Source: Streptomyces aquilus
GTDB taxonomy: Bacteria > Actinomycetota > Actinomycetes > Streptomycetales > Streptomycetaceae
Direction of reading: 5' to 3'
DNA: 64,000 bases
NCBI RefSeq assembly: GCF_003955715.1
Contig: NZ_CP034463.1
Coordinates: forward strand, 7,192,001 to 7,256,000
Shown: piece after piece, positions 20,868-30,056 of the stretch
How the letters are laid out: the number at the start of each line of letters is the position of its first letter
Position numbering within the stretch: the first letter of the stretch is position 1
Program-made: the position numbers and the translations under genes
Notes under the pieces: generated by a model
Told to the model about the DNA's origin: nothing
Databases searched by the model: none
The model's input: only the letters and a program-made list of their open reading frames with translations

Positions 20868-22648
20868 CGCACGGGCTCCTCTGCGTCGGTGTCCCTCGCC
20901 ACGAGGGCCTTGTACGCCGGGTCGTAGTCGAGGAGGCCCTGGTGGGTGCCGGTGGCCGCGACCTTGCCGTCCACCAGGTGGATGACGGTGTCCGCGTGGG
21001 CCAGGACCAGGGGGGAGGTGGTGGTGACGACGGTGGTTCGGCCTTGGCGGGCCTGTTTGAGGCGGGTGGCCACGCGGGCCTCGGTGTGGGCGTCGAGGGC
21101 GGACGTGGGTTCTATGGCGAGGAGTACCTCGGGGTCGGCGGCGAGGGCTCTTGCCAGGCGGATGCGTTGGCGTTGGCCGCCGGAGAGGTTGCGGGCGTTC
21201 GCGTCGATGGGGGAGTCGAGGCCGTCGGGGAGGGATTGGACGATGTCTTCGGCTGCGGCTGTGTGAAGGGCGGTGGTGATGTGCGCGGGAGGGGGTGCCT
21301 CGTGGGGTTGAGTGGCGGGTGCGGGTTCGTTGGGGCTGGTCGCGCAGTTCCCCGCGCCCCTAAAAGCCTTTGCGGGCGCGCCCATTACTTCGTACAAGGT
21401 GCCTGCGAACACGTCTGACTCGTGGTCCGCCATCAAGATGCGGGCTCTGATCTGGGGCAGCTGGATCTCGTCCAGAGGGATGCCGCCCCAGCTCGCCTTT
21501 GACGGGGTGTAACGGGCCACGCGGTCCAGTACGGCCGCTGTCTCCGCCGGACGCGCCCCCGCCAACGCCGTCAACCGGCCCGGCAGGATCCGTACGCCCG
21601 ACTCCGGGTCGTGCAGGACCGACGCCTCCGCGGGGGCGTCCCGCGTCCCCCTGTCCTCCATCGGCTCCAGGCTCAGGAACCGTACGACCCTCCGCGCCGC
21701 CACCACACCCCGGCTCAGCATGTAGCCGCACTCGACCCAGAACGCCACCGGGCCCACCAGGACGGCGACATAGCCGTACACCGACACCAACTCGCCGATG
21801 CTGATGTCCCCTTGGGCGGCCAGGCGGGCCGCCAGCCAGGTGACCACCGCCAGGAACAGGGTCGGGAGGCCTACTCCGAGGGCCTGGACCCAGCTGGTCA
21901 CCGCCCCGACCCGGTAGCCCTGTTCGCGCAGCCGCTGGGAGTCGCGCTGGAACGCGTCGGCGAACAGACCCTTGCCGCCGAGGCCGTTGAGCACGCGCAG
22001 GCCGCCGGCGAGGTCGGCGATGCGGGCGGTGAGGACGCCCTGGCGGTCGCGGTACTCGGTCTCGGCGCCCTGGAGACGGGTGAGGAACGGGCCCACGAGG
22101 CCGACGATCACCGGCATGCCGAGCAGGACGACCGCGGCGATGACCGGGGAGACGGAGACCAGGAGGCCCGCGACCACGAGGTAGGCGATGATCGCGCCCA
22201 CGCCCGGGCCGACCACCGTGAGGGCGGAGGCGATGGTCTGGACGTCGCCGACTCCGATGGTGACGACCTCGCCGGCCCCCGCCCGCCGTGACAGCGCGGC
22301 GCCCAGCCGGACCGCGTGGCCCACGACGACCTTGACCGTGCGGAAGTTGGCGTCCATCCGGACCCGGGTCATCGTGCGGTGCCGCATGATGCTCAGCCAC
22401 GCGTTGAAGGCGCCGACCAGGAACAGGGCGGCCGACCAGAGCGTGAGCATCCCGAGGTCGCGGGGCTCCAGGCCCTCGTCGATCGCCTTCGCCATCAGGT
22501 ACGGCGTCGCCGCCAGCAGCACCATCCAGACGCTGGCGATCAGCGCGCCGAGGGCGGAACGGCCAGGCTGACAGCGGACCAGCCACCACAGGTAGTGCCA
22601 GCCGCCGCGGTGGTCGGGCGTGCCGGGGTCCTCGTATGCGTCGATCAC
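20864..22648 (-). CDS. ABC half-exporter 3 with a dead nucleotide-binding domain
   Basis: 594 residues with a normal exporter membrane domain. In the ATPase domain the Walker A site reads ALAGARPAETAAV, lacking the P-loop glycines and Lys; Walker B is VLLAIEPTSALD with Ile for the metal Asp; and the H-loop His is lost (VTTTSPLVLA). The signature NLSGGQRQR is intact, as expected of the helper half of an asymmetric heterodimer with the following gene. Between the Q-loop and signature it carries about 28 extra residues (about 428-456) encoded in part by a dispersed repeat. GTG start with GGGGGA upstream, 19 bp after half-exporter 2. Confidence 0.92.
   Translation of the reverse strand: MIDAYEDPGTPDHRGGWHYLWWLVRCQPGRSALGALIASVWMVLLAATPYLMAKAIDEGLEPRDLGMLTLWSAALFLVGAFNAWLSIMRHRTMTRVRMDANFRTVKVVVGHAVRLGAALSRRAGAGEVVTIGVGDVQTIASALTVVGPGVGAIIAYLVVAGLLVSVSPVIAAVVLLGMPVIVGLVGPFLTRLQGAETEYRDRQGVLTARIADLAGGLRVLNGLGGKGLFADAFQRDSQRLREQGYRVGAVTSWVQALGVGLPTLFLAVVTWLAARLAAQGDISIGELVSVYGYVAVLVGPVAFWVECGYMLSRGVVAARRVVRFLSLEPMEDRGTRDAPAEASVLHDPESGVRILPGRLTALAGARPAETAAVLDRVARYTPSKASWGGIPLDEIQLPQIRARILMADHESDVFAGTLYEVMGAPAKAFRGAGNCATSPNEPAPATQPHEAPPPAHITTALHTAAAEDIVQSLPDGLDSPIDANARNLSGGQRQRIRLARALAADPEVLLAIEPTSALDAHTEARVATRLKQARQGRTTVVTTTSPLVLAHADTVIHLVDGKVAATGTHQGLLDYDPAYKALVARDTDAEEPVR
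21315..21361 (-). repeat. dispersed Streptomyces-type repeat inside the half-exporter 3 gene
   Basis: On the minus strand this reads aggggcgcggggaactgcgc, then gaccagccccaacgaacccg and cacccgc. I recall this motif as a very frequent intergenic repeat of Streptomyces genomes. Here it is translated in frame as roughly RGAGNCATSPNEPAPA. Two related copies occur at 38307-38354 and 53238-53310. Copy-number claim is from memory; the match among the three copies is seen directly. Confidence 0.7.
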
Positions 22649-22667
22649 CGGTGAATCCCCCAGAGAG

Positions 22668-24530
22668 TCATGCCAGGCTGTCCCGCCACGCCCGGTGCAG
22701 GTCCGCGAACCTGCCCGTACCGGCGATGAGTTCGGCGGGCGCGCCGTCCTCCACGATCCGGCCGTGCTCCATCACCAGCACCCGGTCGGCGATCTCGACC
22801 GTGGAGAGCCGGTGGGCGATCACGACGGCGGTACGGCCGTGCAGCACCGTCGACATCGCGCGCTGCACCGCCCGTTCGCCGGGGATGTCGAGCGAGCTGG
22901 TCGCCTCGTCGAGGATCAGGACGGCCGGATCGGCGAGCAACGCCCGCGCGAACGCCACCAGTTGACGCTGGCCGGCGGAGATACGGCCGCCGCGCTTGCG
23001 TACGTCGGTGTCGTAGCCGTCGGGCAGGGCGCTGATGAACTCGTGGGCGCCGATGGCCTTCGCGGCCCGCTCGATCTCCTCGCGGGTGGCGTCGGGGCGG
23101 CCGATGGCGATGTTGTCGGCGACCGTGCCGGAGAACAGGAACGCCTCCTGCGTCACCATCACGACCCCGCGCCGGAGTTCGGGCACGGACAGCTCGCGCA
23201 GGTCGACGCCGTCGAGGAGGACCCGGCCCGCTGTCGGGTCGTAGAAGCGGGCGAGGAGCTTGGCGAGGGTCGACTTGCCGGCGCCCGTGGAGCCGACGAC
23301 CGCGACCGTCTGGCCCGCGGGGAGGGTGAGGTCGAAGCGGGGGAGGATCTCGCCGCCGGTGCGGTAGCCGAAGCGGACGCCGTCGAAGACGACCTCGCGG
23401 CCGGGGTGCTCGGACTCCAGGGGCGGGAGTTCGCGGGGCGTGACGGGCTCGGGGACCGACGGGGTCTGGGCCAGCAGGCCCGCGATCTTCTCCAGCGAGG
23501 CCGCCGCCGACTGGTAGGAGTTGAGGAACATGCCCAGGCGGTCGATGGGGTCGTACAGCCGTCGCAGATACAGGACCGCGGCGGCCAGCACGCCCAGCTC
23601 CAGTGAGCCGTCCGCCACCCGGTAGGCGCCCCACAGCACGATCAGCGCGACCGCCGTGTTGGCGACCAGCCGGGAGCCGACGACATAGCGGGCCATCTCC
23701 AGCAGCGCGTCGCCGTTGGTGCGTTCGTGGCGCTTGTTCAGTACGGCGAACTCGGCGTCGTTGGCGGCCTCCCGGCGGAACGCCCGCACCGGGCGGATGC
23801 CGTTCATCGTCTCGACGAACTTCACGATGACGGCGGCGATGGCCGTCGAGCGGAGCGTGTAGACGCGTCCCGCGCGCCGCCGGTAGTTCCGTACGAGGAG
23901 GTAGAGCGGCACGAACGAGGCCACCGCGACCGCACCCAGGCCGAGGTCCAGCCAGAGCAGCATCGCCGAGATGTAGACGAAGGACAGGATGACCGTGATC
24001 AACTCCTGGAGGCCCTCGTTGAGGAGCTCGCGCAGCGACTCGACGTCCGTCGTGGAGCGGGAGATCAGGCGACCGCTCGTGTAGCGCTCGTGGAAGTCGA
24101 CGCTGAGCGCCTGGGCGTGCCGGAAGATCCGGCCGCGCAGATCGAGGAGCACGTCCTGGTTGACCCGGGCCGAGGCGCGGATGAACGCGTACTGGAGCCC
24201 GCCGGAGGCCACCGAGCACAGCAGATAGGCCACCCCGACCGCGATCAGCGGTCCGTGCCGGTCCTCCCGGAACGCCGGCACGGCACTGTCGATCGCGTAC
24301 GCCACCAGCAGCGGCCCCGCCTGCACCGCCGCCTGCTGGAGCAGCAGCAGGAAACTGGTGAAGGCGACGCGGGCCTTCATCGGGGCGAGCAGGGAGCGCA
24401 GCAGGGTGGAGGTCGCACGGGGCGGGGTGGGCAGGACGTCACGGTCGAAGGGGTCGCCCGCCTTCTCCCGGACCCCCGGTTCCCGCTCCTCGTCGGCGGT
24501 GGCGGGCGCGGCCGTCGGCGGCGCGGTCAT
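22668..24530 (-). CDS. ABC half-exporter 2 (catalytic half of pair 1)
   Basis: 620 residues with an extended charged N-terminus, the exporter membrane domain and an ATPase domain. Walker A is [10 protein letters not shown], Walker [12 protein letters not shown] with the catalytic Glu and the H-loop VIAHRLST, but the signature is ISAGQ instead of LSGGQ. Its partner, half-exporter 1, has LSGGQ but Asp for the catalytic Glu, so the pair has one consensus and one degenerate site, as in TM287/288-type heterodimers. I use the ATG at 24530, which overlaps the stop of the upstream gene (ATGA); the frame is open much further upstream. Confidence 0.93.
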   Translation of the reverse strand: MTAPPTAAPATADEEREPGVREKAGDPFDRDVLPTPPRATSTLLRSLLAPMKARVAFTSFLLLLQQAAVQAGPLLVAYAIDSAVPAFREDRHGPLIAVGVAYLLCSVASGGLQYAFIRASARVNQDVLLDLRGRIFRHAQALSVDFHERYTSGRLISRSTTDVESLRELLNEGLQELITVILSFVYISAMLLWLDLGLGAVAVASFVPLYLLVRNYRRRAGRVYTLRSTAIAAVIVKFVETMNGIRPVRAFRREAANDAEFAVLNKRHERTNGDALLEMARYVVGSRLVANTAVALIVLWGAYRVADGSLELGVLAAAVLYLRRLYDPIDRLGMFLNSYQSAAASLEKIAGLLAQTPSVPEPVTPRELPPLESEHPGREVVFDGVRFGYRTGGEILPRFDLTLPAGQTVAVVGSTGAGKSTLAKLLARFYDPTAGRVLLDGVDLRELSVPELRRGVVMVTQEAFLFSGTVADNIAIGRPDATREEIERAAKAIGAHEFISALPDGYDTDVRKRGGRISAGQRQLVAFARALLADPAVLILDEATSSLDIPGERAVQRAMSTVLHGRTAVVIAHRLSTVEIADRVLVMEHGRIVEDGAPAELIAGTGRFADLHRAWRDSLA

Positions 24531-26293
24531 CGGGCGTCCTCCGTTTCCTCGGAGCCGGACATGAGATGGGCGTACTCGGCGTTCGTCCGCAGCAGTTCCT
24601 GATGGGTGCCGACGGCGGTGATACGGCCCTCCGACAGCAGCGCCACCCGGTCCGCGAGCAGCACGGTCGACGGGCGGTGCGCGACGATCAGGGCGGTGGT
24701 GTCGGCGAGCACGTCCCGCAGGGCGGCCTCGACCGCGGCCTCCGTGTGCACGTCCAACGCGGACAGCGGGTCGTCCAGGACGAGGAACCTGGGCCTGCCG
24801 ACGACCGCGCGGGCCAGCGCGAGACGCTGGCGCTGGCCGCCGGAGAGGCTGAGGCCCTGCTCGCCGATCCTGGTGTCGGTGCCCTGGGGGAGGGCGTGCG
24901 CGAAGTCGGCCTGCGCGATGGACAGGGCACGGTCGAGCTCGTGGTCGTCGGCGCCCATGAGGACGTTCTCGCCGACGCTCGCGGAGAAGAGCGTGGGCTC
25001 CTCGAAGGCCATCGCCACCAGGGAGCGCAGCTCCTCGCGGGACATGGCGGTGATGTCCTCGCCGTCGAGGGTGATGCGGCCGTCCGTGAGTTCGTGGAGA
25101 CGGGGGACCAGCGCGGTGAGGGTGGTCTTGCCGCTGCCCGTCGCGCCGACCAGCGCCATGGACTCGCCGGGGCGGATGTGGAGGTCGATGCGGTCGAGGA
25201 CGGGGGGCGAGTCGGGGGCGGCGTCGGGGTAGCGGAAACGGACGTCGTGGAACCGGAGGCCGGTGCTCTCGGTACCGGTCGAACGGACGACGGAGGTCTC
25301 TTCCGGAGCCTCGTCCATCACCTCGAAATACCGCTCCGTCGCACTCGCCGCGTCCTGGCTCATCGCCAGCAGGAAGCCGATCGAGTCGATGGGCCACCGC
25401 AGCGCCAGCGCCGTCGACAGGAACGCCACCAGCGTGCCCGCCGACAGCTCCCCGTCCGCCACCTGCACCGACCCCAGCACCAGCGCGGCCCCGATCGCCA
25501 CCTCCGGCAGCGTCACGATGACGGTCAGGATCGCGGCCAGCAGCCGCGCCTTGCGCAGCTCCGTGCCGCGCAGGGTCCGCGACAGCTCCCAGAACGCCCG
25601 CGCCTGGCTGCGGTGCCGGCCGAAGCCCTTGATGATGCGGATGCCGAGAACGCTCTCCTCGACGACCGTCGTCAGGTCACCGACCTGGTCCTGCGCCTGC
25701 CGGGCCACCGAGGAGTACCGCTGCTCGAAGAGCAGACAGGAGACGATCACCGGGACCGCGGGCGCCAGGATCACCAGCCCGAGGGTCCAGTCCTGGATCA
25801 GCATGATGATGACGCCGACGAGGATCGTCACACTGTTGACCAGCAGGAACGTCAGGGGGAAGGCCAGGAACATGCGCAGCAGCATCAGGTCGGTCGTGCC
25901 CCGCGACAGCAGCTGGCCCGACGCCCACCGGTCGTGGAAGGCCACCGGCAGCCGTTGCAGATGCCCGTACAGGCCCGCGCGCATCTCCGCCTCGACGTGC
26001 GACAGCGGCCGGGCCACCAGCCAGCGCCGCAGCCCGAACAGCAGCGCCTCACCGAAGCCCAGCAACAGCAGGAACAGCGCCCCGAGCCACACACCCGCCG
26101 GGTCCCGGTCGGCGACCGGGCCGTCCACCATCCACTTCAGGACGAGCGGGATCACCAGGCCGGTACAGGAGGCCAGGACCGCGACGAACGCGGCGGTGAA
26201 CAGCCGCGCCCGCACCGGTCTGACGTACGGCCACAGGCGCAGCAGGGTTCTGACGGCGGACCGTTTCTCGAGGGTTGCACGTGTCGTCGACAT
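24527..26293 (-). CDS. ABC half-exporter 1 (first gene of the operon)
   Basis: 588 residues: a six-helix exporter domain (LFTAAFVAVLASCTGLVIPL and further helices) and an ATPase domain with Walker A VGATGSGKTT, signature SLSGGQRQR, H-loop VAHRPST, and Walker B FLVLDDPLSALD, where the catalytic Glu is Asp. This is the degenerate half expected opposite half-exporter 2. ATG start, weak ribosome site. Transcribed divergently from the DrrAB-like system across a 183-bp region with a 20-bp palindrome. Confidence 0.93.
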   Translation of the reverse strand: MSTTRATLEKRSAVRTLLRLWPYVRPVRARLFTAAFVAVLASCTGLVIPLVLKWMVDGPVADRDPAGVWLGALFLLLLGFGEALLFGLRRWLVARPLSHVEAEMRAGLYGHLQRLPVAFHDRWASGQLLSRGTTDLMLLRMFLAFPLTFLLVNSVTILVGVIIMLIQDWTLGLVILAPAVPVIVSCLLFEQRYSSVARQAQDQVGDLTTVVEESVLGIRIIKGFGRHRSQARAFWELSRTLRGTELRKARLLAAILTVIVTLPEVAIGAALVLGSVQVADGELSAGTLVAFLSTALALRWPIDSIGFLLAMSQDAASATERYFEVMDEAPEETSVVRSTGTESTGLRFHDVRFRYPDAAPDSPPVLDRIDLHIRPGESMALVGATGSGKTTLTALVPRLHELTDGRITLDGEDITAMSREELRSLVAMAFEEPTLFSASVGENVLMGADDHELDRALSIAQADFAHALPQGTDTRIGEQGLSLSGGQRQRLALARAVVGRPRFLVLDDPLSALDVHTEAAVEAALRDVLADTTALIVAHRPSTVLLADRVALLSEGRITAVGTHQELLRTNAEYAHLMSGSEETEDAR

Positions 26294-26399
26294 CAGCAGC
26301 GAGCCTACGGATCGGCACTGACAACGCCCACCGAGTTTTGGCCGGACCCGGGTCCGACGCTGGTCCTACGACCTGCGCCTTCGAGGGGTCGTACGACGG

Positions 26400-26419
26400 C
26401 ATCAACCGATCGGTTGATG
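26400..26419. promoter_or_regulatory. perfect 20-bp palindrome (putative operator)
   Basis: The sequence catcaaccgatcggttgatg is a perfect inverted repeat centred on GATC, 57 bp before the ATG of the ABC ATPase gene and 107 bp before the divergent half-exporter operon. Length and placement fit a dimeric repressor or a NarL/LuxR-type response regulator. The only regulator in this block is the response regulator at 29403-30056. Palindrome is seen; binding is inference. Confidence 0.6.
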
Positions 26420-26476
26420 TGCCTTCGAGCGCGACGGCCGATGTGTGCGCACCCCCCGTCCCGCGACGCTGATGCC

Positions 26477-27382
26477 ATGTCCGTCATCGAAGTCAGCGAA
26501 CTGCGCAAGTCCTACGGCGGCCGGCCCGTCGTGGACGGCGTCTCCTTCACCGTGCAGGAGGGCGAGATCTTCGGCGTCCTCGGCCCCAACGGAGCCGGCA
26601 AGACCACCACGGTCGAGTGCGTCGAGGGCCTGCGCGCCCCCGACGCCGGCCGCGTCCGGGTCACCGGGCTCGACCCGATCGCCGACCACGCGCGCGTGGC
26701 CCGCGTCCTCGGCGCCCAGCTCCAGCAGAGCGAGCTCCAGGCCAAGCTCACCGTCCGCGAGGCGCTGGAGCTGTACGCCTCCTTCCACGCCCGCCCCGCC
26801 GACTGGCGGCCGCTCGCCGAACGCCTGGGCCTGACCGGGAAGCTCACCACCCGGTTCGCGAAGCTGTCCGGCGGTCAGAAGCAGCGGCTGTTCATCGCGC
26901 TCGCGCTCATCGGCGACCCGAGGGTCGTCGTCCTGGACGAACTGACCACCGGCCTCGACCCCCGCGCCCGCCGGGACACCTGGGAACTGATCGAGGACAT
27001 CCGCGCGAACGGCGTCACCGTCCTCCTCGTCACGCACTTCATGGAGGAGGCCCAGCGCCTCTGCGACCGGATCGCCGTGATCGACAAGGGCCGGGTCGCC
27101 GCTCTCGACACCCCGGCCGGCCTCATCCGCCGCTCGGCGGGCGCGACGGTCATCAGCTTCACGCCCTCCGCCCCGCTGGACGACCGCGACCTCAACGCCC
27201 TGCCCGCGCTCGCCTCGATCGCGCACAAGGACGGCCGCGTCACGCTCGCCGGCACCGACGAGACGGTCAACGCCGTGATCACGCTGCTCGCCCGCAGCCA
27301 CGTCACCGCACACCAGCTCCGCGTCACCGAGGCCACCCTCGACGACGCGTTCCTCGACCTGACGAAGGAGACCGCGGCATGA
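26477..27382 (+). CDS. DrrA-like ABC-2 exporter ATPase
   Basis: 301 residues. ATP-binding subunit of an ABC-2 type exporter: Walker A LGPNGAGKTTT, signature KLSGGQKQR, Walker B VVVLDELTTGLD, H-loop LLVTHFMEEA, and the C-terminal extension typical of drug/lipid exporter ATPases. Walker B has Leu where Pro is usual (DEL for DEP), a minor change seen in this subfamily. ATG at 26477; the frame is open upstream but the family N-terminus starts here. Stop overlaps the permease start (ATGA). Operon with permease, histidine kinase and response regulator. Confidence 0.93.
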   Translation: MSVIEVSELRKSYGGRPVVDGVSFTVQEGEIFGVLGPNGAGKTTTVECVEGLRAPDAGRVRVTGLDPIADHARVARVLGAQLQQSELQAKLTVREALELYASFHARPADWRPLAERLGLTGKLTTRFAKLSGGQKQRLFIALALIGDPRVVVLDELTTGLDPRARRDTWELIEDIRANGVTVLLVTHFMEEAQRLCDRIAVIDKGRVAALDTPAGLIRRSAGATVISFTPSAPLDDRDLNALPALASIAHKDGRVTLAGTDETVNAVITLLARSHVTAHQLRVTEATLDDAFLDLTKETAA

Positions 27383-28152
27383 CCACCGCCCTGGTGAACG
27401 ACCCACGCCGGCACGGCATGAACGCCGCCGTCCTGCGCACCGAGATCCGCCTCTTCCGCCGCGAACCCGGCGCCCTCTTCTGGATCCTGCTCTTCCCGAC
27501 CCTGCTCCTGGTCATCCTCGGTTCGGTCCCGTCCTTCCGGCACGCCGAGGCCGACCTCGGCGGGCTGCGGACCATCGACGTGTACGTCCCCGTCGCCGTG
27601 CTGCTCGGCCTGATCGTCGGCGGCCTCCAGGCGATGCCGCAGACGCTGACCGGCTACCGCGAGCGCGGCATCCTGCGCCGGATGGCCACCACTCCGGTAC
27701 GGCCCTCCGCGCTGCTGACCGCCCAGATGACGGTGTTCGGCGGCGCCGCCCTCGCCTCCGCGCTGCTCGCCCTCACGGTCGGACGGCTGGCCTTCGACGT
27801 ACGCCTGCCGAAACAGCCCGCGGGTTATCTCCTCGCCCTCGTCCTGGCCGTCCTCGTGTCCCTCGCGCTCGGTGCCGTCGTCTGCGCGCTGTCCCGGACG
27901 ACGAAGATCGCCGGTGCCATCGGGTCGGCCGTGTTCTTCCCGGCGATGTTCTGCGCGGGCCTGTGGGCGCCGGTGCAGACGATGCCGGACGTCCTCGCCC
28001 GGATCGTCGGCTGCACCCCGTTCGGCGCGGCCGCCGAGGCGCTGAACCGGGCCGCCGCGGGCGACTGGATCGGCTGGACCCACCTGGGCGTCCTCGTCGC
28101 CTGGACGGCCCTGCTGACGGGCGCCGCCGCACGCTGGTTCCGGTGGGAGTAG
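27379..28152 (+). CDS. DrrB-like ABC-2 exporter permease
   Basis: 257 residues with six predicted membrane helices, for example LFWILLFPTLLLVIL, VAVLLGLIVGG, LLALVLAVLVSLALGAVVC and AVFFPAMFCAGLW. The motif RERGILRRMATTP is characteristic of ABC-2 permeases. It pairs with the preceding ATPase, to which it is translationally coupled. Cargo unknown; the linked two-component system suggests induction by the exported compound or by cell-envelope stress. Confidence 0.93.
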   Translation: MTTALVNDPRRHGMNAAVLRTEIRLFRREPGALFWILLFPTLLLVILGSVPSFRHAEADLGGLRTIDVYVPVAVLLGLIVGGLQAMPQTLTGYRERGILRRMATTPVRPSALLTAQMTVFGGAALASALLALTVGRLAFDVRLPKQPAGYLLALVLAVLVSLALGAVVCALSRTTKIAGAIGSAVFFPAMFCAGLWAPVQTMPDVLARIVGCTPFGAAAEALNRAAAGDWIGWTHLGVLVAWTALLTGAAARWFRWE

Positions 28153-28177
28153 GCGGTCCGCCGTGCACACTGGGGGC

Positions 28178-29410
28178 ATGACCGCGGCCGACGCAGCGAT
28201 CGAGCGGCGCTGGGACCAGTTCCACACCTGGGGCCCCTACGGACTGCTCGCGATGGGCACCCTCCTGTCCGCCGTCACCTCCGAGGAGGTGATGGCGGGG
28301 CCCGGCGAGTGGTGGGTGGCCGGGCCTCTGGTGGCCGCCGCGCTCGTGCTCCAGCTGTGGCACGGGCCGCGCCGGGGCCGTCGGGTACCGTCCCGGCGCG
28401 GGGTCGTCTACTACGTGCTGCGCTGGGCGATCTCCTTCGGACTGACCTGGCTCAACCCGTTCTTCGCGTTCTACGCGGTGGCCGGCTACTTCGACGCCGA
28501 CGAGGTGCTCCCGGGGGTGCGCCGGCAGCGGTTCGGGCTGTTCGCCACGTCGATCGTGGTGGCGGGCTCGCAGTCGGGCGGGCTGCCGTTCCGCAACTGG
28601 GGGCAGGTGGCGGTCTTCTGCGGGCTGCTGGTCGTCAACAACGCGCTGCTGATGGCCGTCGCCCACCTCACCTACCAGGAGGAGGAGCGTTCCCGGGAAC
28701 GCGCCGCCACGATCGAGGCGTTGCAGCAGGCGCTCGACGAGAACGCCGCCCTTCACGCCCAACTCCTCCTCCAGGCACGGGAAGCGGGGGTCGCCGACGA
28801 GCGCCGGCGGCTCGCCGCGGAGATCCACGACACCATCGCCCAGGGCCTGACCGGCATCATCGCCCAGCTCCAGGTCGTCGCGAACGCCCCCGACCTGGAC
28901 GTGGCACGCACCCATCTGGAGCGTGCCTCGGACCTGGCCCGGCACAGTCTCGGCGAGGCCCGCCGCTCGGTGCACAACCTCGCCCCGGTGGCGCTGGAGA
29001 ACGCCGGCCTCGCCGAGGCCCTGAAGAAGACGGTCGCCGAATGGGGCGAACGGACGGGTGTACGCGCCGAGTTCACCGTCACCGGCACCGCCGAGCAGCT
29101 CCACGACGAGGTCGCGGCGACCCTGCTGAGGATCGTCCAGGAGGCCCTGTCCAACGCGGCCCGGCACGCCCGGGCCGGCCGCGTCGGCGTCACCCTGTCC
29201 TACCTCGGTGACGAGGTCATCCTCGACATCCGCGACGACGGCCGCGGCTTCGACCCCACCGCCCTCCCCGAACGCACCCGCACCGGCGGCTTCGGCCTCG
29301 ACGGCATGCGGGCCCGCGCCGAACGCATCGCGGGCTCCCTCACGGTGGAGTCCGAGCCGGGGCACGGCACGGCCCTGTCGGCTCGCGTACCGTTGGTCCG
29401 CCATGACTGA
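28178..29410 (+). CDS. NarL-family sensor histidine kinase
   Basis: 410 residues: N-terminal membrane region (helices around 45-60, 78-104, 120-132 and 145-165), a HisKA_3 dimerisation domain with phospho-acceptor His217 in AAEIHDTIAQGL, then a HATPase_c domain with NAARHARAG (N box) and DIRDDGRGFDP (G box). No extracytoplasmic sensor domain, so the signal is probably sensed in the membrane, as in intramembrane-sensing kinases linked to exporters. ATG at 28178 after a G-rich site; overlaps the response regulator gene by 8 bp. Confidence 0.93.
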   Translation: MTAADAAIERRWDQFHTWGPYGLLAMGTLLSAVTSEEVMAGPGEWWVAGPLVAAALVLQLWHGPRRGRRVPSRRGVVYYVLRWAISFGLTWLNPFFAFYAVAGYFDADEVLPGVRRQRFGLFATSIVVAGSQSGGLPFRNWGQVAVFCGLLVVNNALLMAVAHLTYQEEERSRERAATIEALQQALDENAALHAQLLLQAREAGVADERRRLAAEIHDTIAQGLTGIIAQLQVVANAPDLDVARTHLERASDLARHSLGEARRSVHNLAPVALENAGLAEALKKTVAEWGERTGVRAEFTVTGTAEQLHDEVAATLLRIVQEALSNAARHARAGRVGVTLSYLGDEVILDIRDDGRGFDPTALPERTRTGGFGLDGMRARAERIAGSLTVESEPGHGTALSARVPLVRHD

Positions 29411-30056
29411 CTCCGCCATGAACGACCAGGTCTCTTTGCTGATCGTCGACGACCATCCCGTGGTACGGGACGGTCTGCGCGGCATGTTCGAGAACGCCCC
29501 CGGCTTCACCGTCCTCGGCGAGGCGTCCGACGGCGTGGAGGCGCTGGAGCGCGCCGCCGCCCTCGACCCGGACGTGATCCTGATGGACCTGCGCATGCCG
29601 GGCGGCGGCGGAGTCGACGCCATCCGCGAGCTGACGCGCCGCGGCGCCCGCGCCAAGGTCCTGGTGCTGACGACGTACGACACCGACTCCGACACCCTGC
29701 CCGCGATCGAGGCGGGCGCGACGGGCTACCTGCTCAAGGACGCCCCGCGCGACGAACTCTTCACCGCGGTCCGCGCGGCGGCGGAAGGCCGCACGGTCCT
29801 GTCGCCCGCCGTCGCCACCCGCCTGGTCTCGGCCGTCAGGACTCCCGGGGCGCCCGGCAACGAGCCGCTCTCTGCCCGCGAACGCGAAGTGCTGGCCCTC
29901 GTCGCCAAGGGCACGTCCAACCGCGAGATCGCCCGTGAACTCTTCATCAGCGAGGCGACCGTGAAGACCCATCTCACCCACCTGTACGCCAAGTTGGGCG
30001 TCAACGACCGCGCGGCGGCGGTCGCGACGGCGTACCAGCGGGGGATCCTGGGCTAG
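29403..30056 (+). CDS. NarL/LuxR-family response regulator
   Basis: 217 residues: receiver domain with LLIVDDHPVVRDGL, phospho-acceptor Asp62 in ILMDLRMPGGGG, switch Thr in VLTTYDTDSD and Lys in YLLKDAPRDEL, then a LuxR-type helix-turn-helix (LSAREREVLALVAKG, NREIARELFISEATVKTHL). Partner of the preceding kinase and probable regulator of the exporter, possibly through the 26400-26419 palindrome. ATG at 29403 overlaps the kinase gene; an ATG at 29418 is also possible. The stop shares CTAG with the convergent sulfatase gene. Confidence 0.94.
   Translation: MTDSAMNDQVSLLIVDDHPVVRDGLRGMFENAPGFTVLGEASDGVEALERAAALDPDVILMDLRMPGGGGVDAIRELTRRGARAKVLVLTTYDTDSDTLPAIEAGATGYLLKDAPRDELFTAVRAAAEGRTVLSPAVATRLVSAVRTPGAPGNEPLSAREREVLALVAKGTSNREIARELFISEATVKTHLTHLYAKLGVNDRAAAVATAYQRGILG

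Noticed and set aside
26400..26419. TetR operator with a local TetR repressor
   Set aside because: The palindrome is operator-like, but no TetR gene is in the window, so only a generic operator call is made.
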